Positions 1-5,107 of a DNA stretch of 5,764 bases are shown one piece after another. Below the pieces are notes generated by a model, which saw only the letters and a program-made list of their open reading frames with translations, searched no databases and had not been told where the DNA came from. The first letter of the stretch is position 1, and every line of letters begins with the position of its first letter. Source of the DNA: Pseudomonadota bacterium. Its GTDB lineage: Bacteria; Pseudomonadota; Alphaproteobacteria; Sphingomonadales; Sphingomonadaceae. Both the position numbers and the translations under genes were made by a program. The stretch is taken from NCBI GenBank assembly GCA_963205285.1, contig CAUJJQ010000259.1:1-5764 (forward strand). The letters run 5' to 3'.

Positions 1-334
1 GATTATGCTCTGCCGTACCGCTATTGTCTGTATGGCCGTCGATACGTGCATGGCCGATACCGACGTGCAACAGATTTTCCGATAAATGCTGGATGCGGCG
101 GCGCATCTCCGCCCTTATCTCGCTCGAATCCACATCAAACAATAGTTGATCCTGCATCGACAGCAGCCAGCCGTCGGGCGTGTCGACGAACCCTTCGGCG
201 ACCAGCACCTGTCGCTGCGCTGCCGTCACGCCATGCATATCGCGCACCGTGGCACAGGCACTGAGCGCTCCGGCCAGCAGCAGCATCGCCAGCACATGGC
301 GCGCGCGGGTGAAAAAACCTGTCATCTTTGTCAT
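1..334 (-). CDS. yfiB: YfiB-like OmpA-family outer-membrane lipoprotein (partial, C-terminus beyond window)
   Basis: Translation of the minus strand from the ATG at 334 gives 111 residues and runs off the window. It opens with charged residues, then a hydrophobic stretch (about 14-24) and a lipobox LSAC with Cys27, so the protein should be lipidated. Ala at +2 does not suggest inner-membrane retention. Residues 36-60 match the linker of YfiB proteins (an EGF...DGW pattern), followed by a LLFDVDSSEIR strand and the OmpA_C peptidoglycan-binding signature GHTDNSG at 100-106. Known role in Pseudomonas: YfiB sits in the outer membrane, binds peptidoglycan and sequesters YfiR, which frees the cyclase YfiN. 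The start is supported by an ATGA overlap with the yfiN stop; Met4 at 325 is an alternative. The gene order matches yfiRNB operons, which supports YfiB over a generic Pal or OmpA protein. Confidence 0.9.
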   Translation of the reverse strand, partial: MTKMTGFFTRARHVLAMLLLAGALSACATVRDMHGVTAAQRQVLVAEGFVDTPDGWLLSMQDQLLFDVDSSEIRAEMRRRIQHLSENLLHVGIGHARIDGHTDNSGTAEHN

Positions 335-1557
335 GGGCTATTCCAATGTTCTGCCTCGCGGCCCGACATTTTATCAGCGTACATGCGTTCGTCGGCGACA
401 TGCAGCAGTGTATCGACATCGCGGCCATCGTCGGGAAAGATGGCGCTGCCAATCGAAAGGCTGATGCTGGCTACATCGTTTTCTGTCACCGCAATGGGCA
501 CACTCATCGCCTCGCGGATGCGTCGGGCAACCGATTTGGCATCACCCGTCCCCTCCAGATGGTTGATCAGTACTGCAAATTCATCGCCGCCCACCCGCGC
601 AGCCATGTCGCCGATACGCAAAATGGGGGAAATGCGCGCCGCTACTTCGGCGATCACACGGTCACCTGCGGCATGGCCATATTGATCGTTGGTTTCCTTA
701 AAATGATTGCCGTCGAGGAACAGGACCGCCAACCTGTCGCCGCTGCGCTGTGCCATCCCCAATGTTTCGCGCAACCTCTCCAAAAATGTCGCGCGATTGG
801 GGAGGCCGGACAGAGGGTCGATACTGGCGCGATAGAGCAGGGCTTCTTGCGCACTGTCATTCTGCCCCTGCCATGTCTGTAATTGGTCGAGCAGCGCGTT
901 GAACCCGCCGGCCAGTTCGCGCACCTCGCTCACGCCTTGTGGTGGTGCGCGCAAATCAAACCGGCGCTCCAGCCGCACTTCGCGCGCAACTTCGACGATG
1001 GCGTGGAGTGGCGACACGAGGTTACGTCCCAAGGAACGGGCGATAAAATATGTGCCTGCTGCGACCAATAATATACCAAATAACGTAGTGGTGAGCGCCA
1101 CGGCAATTAGTGCGCCGATGGCATCGCCGCTGCCGATGACTTCAACGCTGCCGATAATGCCGCCCGCACTGCTGATATTGTGACGGACGGGCGGCGGGAT
1201 GAGTGCGTCGGGGGCAAGCGCGTCGAAGCCGTGTCGGCCATCACGCCGCACCTCGGCAAAAACCTGTCCCTCACCATTGAGGAGGCGAATCGCGGTCACA
1301 TCATTGCCGCCGAGATTGGGCTGCAATACTTCGCGCGCGGCTTGCGGGTCGTTGAACACCAAGGGTACTTCGGCGACATAGGCGGCATTTTGCGCCACCA
1401 GCGCCATATTGGCCGATTGTGAACGCCCCTGCAGCCACAGGCCCCCTGCCATCCCCACCGCCAGTGCGATGAACAGGCTGAACATCGCGACCAGCGCAAA
1501 GGCGCGCGAAACAAGTCCATGCAAGTCGGCCGCAAAAAAGGCGCTCCAGCGGCTCAT
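331..1557 (-). CDS. yfiN: YfiN/TpbB-type membrane diguanylate cyclase (CHASE8-like, HAMP, GGDEF)
   Basis: This 408-residue protein should make c-di-GMP from two GTP at the inner membrane. Transmembrane helix 1 is about 18-42, a periplasmic CHASE8-like sensor region spans about 43-146, helix 2 is about 147-173, HAMP is about 174-227, and the GGDEF domain is about 241-400. The catalytic motif GGDEF is intact at 323-327. A product-inhibition I-site RxxD (R314, D317) lies five residues before it. The metal-binding segment reads DGNHFK (282-287), with Asn where many cyclases have a second Asp. NDQYGH follows. The ATG at 1557 overlaps the yfiR stop by 4 bp and has GGAGG five bases upstream. In this family YfiR binding to the periplasmic part holds the enzyme off. 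Position between a YfiR-like and a YfiB-like gene makes the YfiN assignment stronger than domain content alone. Signal and output are inferred. Confidence 0.92.
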   Translation of the reverse strand: MSRWSAFFAADLHGLVSRAFALVAMFSLFIALAVGMAGGLWLQGRSQSANMALVAQNAAYVAEVPLVFNDPQAAREVLQPNLGGNDVTAIRLLNGEGQVFAEVRRDGRHGFDALAPDALIPPPVRHNISSAGGIIGSVEVIGSGDAIGALIAVALTTTLFGILLVAAGTYFIARSLGRNLVSPLHAIVEVAREVRLERRFDLRAPPQGVSEVRELAGGFNALLDQLQTWQGQNDSAQEALLYRASIDPLSGLPNRATFLERLRETLGMAQRSGDRLAVLFLDGNHFKETNDQYGHAAGDRVIAEVAARISPILRIGDMAARVGGDEFAVLINHLEGTGDAKSVARRIREAMSVPIAVTENDVASISLSIGSAIFPDDGRDVDTLLHVADERMYADKMSGREAEHWNSP

Positions 1558-2090
1558 GTCCGCCTCCGGTGCCAGCCGAGCGTTAGGACGCGCGGATCAA
1601 TGCGGATGCTGCTTTGCGCGACCGCCCCGATGTTTAGGTCAAAGCCCAATCCTTCGACGCCCAGATTCCAGCAGATCATCGAACCGCGCGTGCAGGCAGG
1701 GTCGGCATCGGTGATGGTCAATACTGGGGCGTCCCCGGCATCGATGATGATGCGCCTTTCCTCTGCCCGGCTGATCCGCCCAATTACGGCAATGTCACAC
1801 GTGGCCGGTGTGAATTGCCCAGGGCTGACGCGGGTGAATTGCAGCGATCGACCGTCGGGCAGAACATGGTCGGTTAAGCGGTCGTGCAGCGCGCTATCGC
1901 CAATCAAACAGGCGTTGAGCGGCCCGGTGGCCACTGGCCAACGTGAATATTGGATGATGGCATCTAATTGTGCAGCAGCGGCAATGGCCGGACCATCGGG
2001 GCCGGCGGGCAGGCTGCTTTGGGCGATGTCGGTGGGCGCAATCTGCCCCGCTGCCAACAAAAATCCCCAAATCGCTGCACCAGCAGCCAT
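1554..2090 (-). CDS. yfiR: YfiR-like periplasmic repressor of the diguanylate cyclase (DUF4154 family)
   Basis: This 178-residue protein has a short hydrophobic N-terminus (about 4-18) that could be an export signal, although it lacks the usual Lys/Arg residues. It carries four cysteines, C61, C98, C133 and C140. Pseudomonas YfiR has disulfides C71-C110 and C145-C152; the second spacing (7) is identical here and the first is 37 against 39. The C-terminal segment LGFDLN...SSIRIDPRVLTL resembles the conserved end of the family. In the known system YfiR is periplasmic, dimerises and inhibits YfiN, and its activity depends on redox state or on YfiB. The start is fixed: an in-frame TAA lies eight codons before the ATG, with no other start codon between. 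GGGGAG lies nine bases upstream. It is the first gene of the operon, overlapping yfiN by 4 bp. Identity is from family pattern and context. Confidence 0.85.
   Translation of the reverse strand: MAAGAAIWGFLLAAGQIAPTDIAQSSLPAGPDGPAIAAAAQLDAIIQYSRWPVATGPLNACLIGDSALHDRLTDHVLPDGRSLQFTRVSPGQFTPATCDIAVIGRISRAEERRIIIDAGDAPVLTITDADPACTRGSMICWNLGVEGLGFDLNIGAVAQSSIRIDPRVLTLGWHRRRT
1563..1567 (-). promoter_or_regulatory. Ribosome-binding site of yfiN
   Basis: GGAGG on the minus strand, five bases before the ATG at 1557 and inside the 3' end of yfiR. This near-consensus site within the upstream gene suggests that the cyclase is translated strongly, perhaps coupled to its repressor. Confidence 0.75.
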
Positions 2091-2099
2091 GCAATCTCG

Positions 2100-2105
2100 C
2101 TCCCC
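2100..2105 (-). promoter_or_regulatory. Ribosome-binding site of yfiR
   Basis: GGGGAG on the minus strand, nine bases before the only possible ATG of yfiR at 2090. The spacing is at the long end of normal. Confidence 0.6.
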
Positions 2106-2145
2106 GAACCCCGCTTACCCTGGCGAGGCACTTATCTATTCCTTT

Positions 2146-2166
2146 GGTCGCGCCATTTTCGCGACC
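2146..2166. promoter_or_regulatory. Perfect 7-bp inverted repeat, candidate operator between yfiR and phhA
   Basis: GGTCGCG (2146-2152) and CGCGACC (2160-2166) are exact inverted copies around a 7-base AT-richer centre. The site lies in the 220-bp divergent intergenic region, 56 bp upstream of the yfiR start and about 145 bp upstream of phhA. It spans the candidate -10 hexamer of yfiR, so a bound protein would block that promoter. As a hairpin it lacks a T-run on either strand, which argues against a terminator. No regulator gene is in the window and the binding protein is unknown. Confidence 0.4.
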
Positions 2167-2183
2167 TTATGCGCGCGGGGCAA
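2155..2183 (-). promoter_or_regulatory. Possible promoter of the yfiRNB operon
   Basis: On the minus strand TTGCCC (2183-2178) is followed after exactly 17 bases by GAAAAT (2160-2155), four of six bases matching a TATAAT box. Initiation would fall near 2147, giving a leader of roughly 57 bases before yfiR. The match is modest and by eye only. Confidence 0.25.
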
Positions 2184-2202
2184 GTTAAAAATTGTGGCAA
2201 GC

Positions 2203-2217
2203 TTGTCACGCTTGACG
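2203..2217 (+). promoter_or_regulatory. -35-like hexamers upstream of phhA
   Basis: TTGTCA (2203-2208) and TTGACG (2212-2217) each match TTGACA at five of six bases, about 95-108 bp before the phhA ATG. No convincing -10 hexamer sits 16-18 bases downstream of either; the best, CACCAT at 2234, is poor. A phhA promoter probably lies in this region but cannot be placed. The two hexamers contain an arm pair GTCA-cgct-TGAC, which could also be a small operator. Confidence 0.2.
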
Positions 2218-2237
2218 GTGCTCTTGCACGCGGCACC

Positions 2238-2330
2238 ATGGTCATTTGCCACTATTGCGCCTATAGCTACCGCCATGCTGCGGTCTTGAAACCGCTTGGG
2301 ATTATTGAGGATGACCAGCCATATTTTTGA
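2238..2330 (+). other. Tyrosine-rich short reading frame overlapping the phhA start
   Basis: A frame starting at ATG 2238 encodes 30 residues, four of them Tyr and one Phe, including a dense HYCAYSYRH cluster with a CxxC pair. It ends at 2330, 20 bases inside phhA. There is no clear ribosome-binding site, and the frame stays open upstream into the antisense side of yfiR, so it may be chance. The high Tyr content directly before the gene for a Tyr-forming enzyme is the only reason to list it. The protein was not recognised. Confidence 0.15.
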
Positions 2331-3171
2331 CAGGCCGCCGCCCGGTGCGCGCGCCGATTGGACGATTGATCAGAACTGGGGGAAATTTTCTGCCGACGAA
2401 CATAAGGTCTGGGATATTTTGTTTGAACGGCAGGTGACGATGTTGCCGGGACGGGCATCGGAACGTTTTTTACGCGGGGTTGATGTCCTGAAACTGGAAC
2501 AAGGGGGCATCCCCGATTTTTGTGCGTTGAATGAACGACTGATGGCCGCGACTGGCTGGCAGGTGGTGGCGGTGCCGGGGCTGGTGCCTGATGATGTGTT
2601 TTTCGACCATCTGGCCAATCGACGCTTTGTCAGCGGCAATTTCATCCGCCGCGCTGACCAGCTGGATTATCTGCAGGAACCCGATGTTTTTCACGATGTG
2701 TTCGGCCATGTGCCGATGCTCGCCGACCCGGTTTTCGCGGACTATATGCAGGCATATGGTGCGGGCGGACTGCGCAGTCTGGGATTTGGCGCGCTCCATA
2801 AACTGGCGCGACTTTATTGGTACACAGTCGAGTTTGGGCTGATCCGCGAGAATGGCGATTTGCGCATCTATGGTGCGGGGATTGTGTCCAGTTTTGGGGA
2901 GAGTATTTTCGCTTTAAATGACCCAAGCCCTAGCCGATTGGCCTTTGACCTGTTGCGGGTAATGCGCACCGACTATCGTATCGATGATTTCCAGCAAAAT
3001 TATTTCGTTATCGACAGTTTTGAACAATTATTGTCAAATACGCGCGACACGGATTTTGCCCCTGTCTATCGCGAATTGGAACAGCTGGACGACATCGCGG
3101 TTGCCGATATTTTGCCGGACGATGCTGTCATCACCCATGGGACGCAAGCTTACGCGCTGTCAAGGGCCTGA
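2311..3171 (+). CDS. phhA: Phenylalanine 4-hydroxylase
   Basis: A non-haem iron, tetrahydropterin-dependent monooxygenase converting L-phenylalanine to L-tyrosine in the cytoplasm, the first step of phenylalanine catabolism. The 286 residues match the single-domain bacterial form with no N-terminal ACT regulatory domain. The iron ligands are visible: H128 and H133 in HDVFGHVP and E174 in YWYTVEFGL. Their spacing equals that of the Chromobacterium enzyme (138, 143, 184). Other family blocks are LPGRAS (45-50), VPGLVP (88-93) and YGAGIVSSFGE (187-197). The ATG at 2311 was chosen because the protein aligns from there; the ribosome-binding signal is weak (GGGA at 2298-2301, nine bases upstream). 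In-frame TTG codons at 2296 and 2305 are less likely, and a TGA at 2287 closes the frame. It stands alone on the plus strand, without a neighbouring phhB or Lrp-type regulator in view, and converges on prmA. Confidence 0.96.
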   Translation: MTSHIFDRPPPGARADWTIDQNWGKFSADEHKVWDILFERQVTMLPGRASERFLRGVDVLKLEQGGIPDFCALNERLMAATGWQVVAVPGLVPDDVFFDHLANRRFVSGNFIRRADQLDYLQEPDVFHDVFGHVPMLADPVFADYMQAYGAGGLRSLGFGALHKLARLYWYTVEFGLIRENGDLRIYGAGIVSSFGESIFALNDPSPSRLAFDLLRVMRTDYRIDDFQQNYFVIDSFEQLLSNTRDTDFAPVYRELEQLDDIAVADILPDDAVITHGTQAYALSRA

Positions 3172-3176
3172 GCGCC

Positions 3177-4160
3177 CTACCAGGATCCGAAATCGCCCGG
3201 CGGCTGGCCCGCCGAGCCGCTGGTGCGGATTTTGCGGCGCAGCCCATGCCGGGCGCGCATGGTCAGCGCCAAAACCGGCCATTCGCCGTGCCGCACATGG
3301 GTGACCCCAAAGCCATGCCGTGCATAAGCGCGCGTTACATCTGCGCGCTGACCCTCGATCAGCCCCGCCAAAATCAACCGGCTGCCATCATCTGCAATTG
3401 CGGCAAAGGCGGGGGCAAGTGCAATCAGCGGCCCGGCCAATATATTGGCGATGATAAGGTCATAGGGCGCGCCGCGCCCGATTGCCGGATGACTGGTGCC
3501 ATCCGCAACGACAAGGCGCATTTTCCCCCGCCGTCCCCGCCCCAGCGCGATATTGTTGGCAGCGGCATTTTCCGCCGCGACCGATATGCTCGCCGGGTCG
3601 ATATCGCTGGCGATGATGCATGCCTGTGGCCACAGGCGCTGCGCGGCAAAGGCAAGCAGGCCGGTGCCCGTGCCGATGTCCGCCACATTGGCAAAATTTG
3701 CGCCGCGCCGCTGCATTTTGTCGAGAATGTGGAGGCAGCCTTCGGTCGTTGCATGATGGCCGGTGCCAAAAGCCTGACTGGCGGGTATCGCAAAATTGAT
3801 GATGCCCCGAGCATCTGACGGCGCATCTGACGGCGCATCGGCGCTGGTGTGGATGAAAAAACGGCCAGCCTGAACAGGCGGAAAGCCCGACTGGCTTTTG
3901 GCCACCCAATCTTCCTCCACCACCGCGTGCGCTTTGGGCAGCTTGCCGCCGCCGCGCCCCAATGCGCGCGCGATACGGCGCAACATGGCCTCGCGCGGCT
4001 TTGCGTTGAAATAGGCGGTGATGCGCCAGTCATCGGCATGCTCATCCACCTCATGCGCGACGAGGATGGGGGCATCGGCATCATCGCCGAACAGGTCGGC
4101 ATCGGTTACGGCCTCGGCTGCGGCGCGGTGGGTGCGAAACGCCGCCTGCCAAGCGCTCAT
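3177..4160 (-). CDS. prmA: Ribosomal protein L11 methyltransferase PrmA
   Basis: An S-adenosylmethionine-dependent cytoplasmic enzyme that methylates ribosomal protein L11 on lysines and the N-terminal amine. It has 327 residues against roughly 290 in E. coli. The N-terminal L11-recognition domain is about 1-105. Family blocks follow: AFGTGHHATT (130-139), the cofactor loop ADIGTGTGLLA (160-170), the acidic strand end SDIDP (185-189), and NILAGPL (239-245), matching the NIL(A/G)xPL motif. Two oddities explain the extra length: a tandem APSDAPSD insert at 109-116, and a basic then Gly/Pro-rich tail after about residue 300 ending in GDFGSW. The ATG at 4160 overlaps the beta-lactamase stop by 4 bp and has AAGAGG seven bases upstream, so translation is probably coupled. 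Five bases separate its stop from that of phhA. Confidence 0.95.
   Translation of the reverse strand: MSAWQAAFRTHRAAAEAVTDADLFGDDADAPILVAHEVDEHADDWRITAYFNAKPREAMLRRIARALGRGGGKLPKAHAVVEEDWVAKSQSGFPPVQAGRFFIHTSADAPSDAPSDARGIINFAIPASQAFGTGHHATTEGCLHILDKMQRRGANFANVADIGTGTGLLAFAAQRLWPQACIIASDIDPASISVAAENAAANNIALGRGRRGKMRLVVADGTSHPAIGRGAPYDLIIANILAGPLIALAPAFAAIADDGSRLILAGLIEGQRADVTRAYARHGFGVTHVRHGEWPVLALTMRARHGLRRKIRTSGSAGQPPGDFGSW
3811..3834. repeat. In-frame 12-bp tandem duplication inside prmA
   Basis: GCATCTGACGGC occurs twice back to back (3811-3822, 3823-3834), followed by a partial third copy starting GCATC at 3835. Being a multiple of three, it adds the residues APSD-APSD in the linker between the two PrmA domains. 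It looks like replication slippage and could vary between strains. Confidence 0.85.
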
Positions 4161-5107
4161 TGCGCCGCCTCTTGCCGCGCCTCTCGCGCCAGTCGTGCGT
4201 CGAGCGCGGCGCGCGACCGTTCGACAAGGGCGCGGCAGGCATCCCGATCAATCAAGGGCGCATCGCCCGCCATCCGCGCAAAAAAATTTGCCACCTCGGG
4301 GTGAGGGGTTAGCAAAATATCGCACGGCACGCTGCGCAGCGCGGTAAATGTCGCGCGATAAGGGGCAACGCGTTCGGGGTGGTCCGAAAAACGATAATCA
4401 TCGCGCGACCGAGCTGTCAGGCTGTCGATATAGGCAATGTTGGCGCAATTTGGCCCTTCGCAGCTTTGCCACGTCCAACTGGTGCTGCCGCTGGTGTGGC
4501 CCGGCGTTGCATGGGGGGTGAGGGTGATTGCACCTTCGCCGAGCCTGATGGGTTCACCGTCACGCAAAATGGCGTGGACGGCGACTGGCGTCATTTGGGG
4601 GATGGTGCCAGCTTGCGGGTCGGCGGCATCAACCTCGCCAGTTTCAAGGGCGATGCGTGCGGCTTCACGCACCCATATTTGTGCGCCCGTCGCGGCTTTC
4701 AGCGCGGCAAAGCCGCCCATATGGTCGTCATGTTCGTGGCTGCCGACGATGAAGCGAATATCGCGCGGGTCAAACCCCAATGCACGGATGTTGGCCAAAA
4801 TGGCGGGCGCCGCCGGTGCGACCGCGCCATCGATGAGGATATGCCCTTGGTCAGAGGTGATGAGGATGACGCTGATCCCGCAGGTGCCGACATAATAGCT
4901 ATTGCCGAAAATGCGCGCGGGCGGTGCCGCATCGCCCCAACCATTGCGGCCTGCACAGGCGGTGGCGAGCCGCCGCCCCTCTGCACGGGGGTTAAGGCTC
5001 GATGCGTCATGATATTGGTCGGCGGGCAGCGGGCCGCTTAGCGGCTGGGCGGGGGCGCAGGCGGCGAGGCTGCCTGCAAGCATCCATATACATAATCTAG
5101 CGAACAT
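4157..5107 (-). CDS. bla: Subclass B3 metallo-beta-lactamase, probable lipoprotein
   Basis: A zinc hydrolase expected to open beta-lactam rings, including carbapenems, in the periplasm. All six subclass B3 ligands are present in the 316-residue product: H124, H126, D128 and H129 in SHEHDDHMGG, H204 in ATPGHTSGSTSW, and H269 in LLTPHPE. The second half also has the YIDSL serine segment (227-231, S229) and Cys262/Cys291, placed like the B3 disulfide. N-terminally GNSYYVGTCG (68-77) is a B3-type strand. The leader (1-17) ends in LAAC with Cys17, a lipobox, so it may be membrane-anchored; plain signal-peptidase cleavage after ACA is the alternative. The ATG at 5107 is preferred over 5119 because GGAG lies six bases before it and the signal starts cleanly. 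It overlaps the upstream dehydrogenase by 11 bp and prmA by 4 bp. Substrate range cannot be read from sequence; other MBL-fold hydrolases are less likely. Confidence 0.9.
   Translation of the reverse strand: MFARLCIWMLAGSLAACAPAQPLSGPLPADQYHDASSLNPRAEGRRLATACAGRNGWGDAAPPARIFGNSYYVGTCGISVILITSDQGHILIDGAVAPAAPAILANIRALGFDPRDIRFIVGSHEHDDHMGGFAALKAATGAQIWVREAARIALETGEVDAADPQAGTIPQMTPVAVHAILRDGEPIRLGEGAITLTPHATPGHTSGSTSWTWQSCEGPNCANIAYIDSLTARSRDDYRFSDHPERVAPYRATFTALRSVPCDILLTPHPEVANFFARMAGDAPLIDRDACRALVERSRAALDARLAREARQEAAQ

Noticed and set aside
328..882. Plus-strand frame of 184 codons opposite the GGDEF region of yfiN
   Set aside because: It is a shadow of a well-supported cyclase gene, with no family motif.
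1519..2289. Long plus-strand frame (256 codons) opposite yfiR
   Set aside because: It mirrors the yfiR coding frame in GC-rich DNA, has no recognisable domain, and yfiR has a clear family pattern, a fixed start and operon overlaps.
2296..2310. TTG at 2296 as the phhA start
   Set aside because: The ATG at 2311 fits the usual PhhA N-terminus and TTG starts are rare; no strong ribosome-binding site favours the longer form.
3163..3214. Intrinsic terminator between phhA and prmA
   Set aside because: GC stems exist but no T-run follows on either strand, and the second stem lies within prmA coding sequence.
4379..5041. Plus-strand frame of 220 codons opposite the beta-lactamase
   Set aside because: It is antisense to a gene with all six zinc ligands; its translation shows no domain and looks like a GC-rich shadow.
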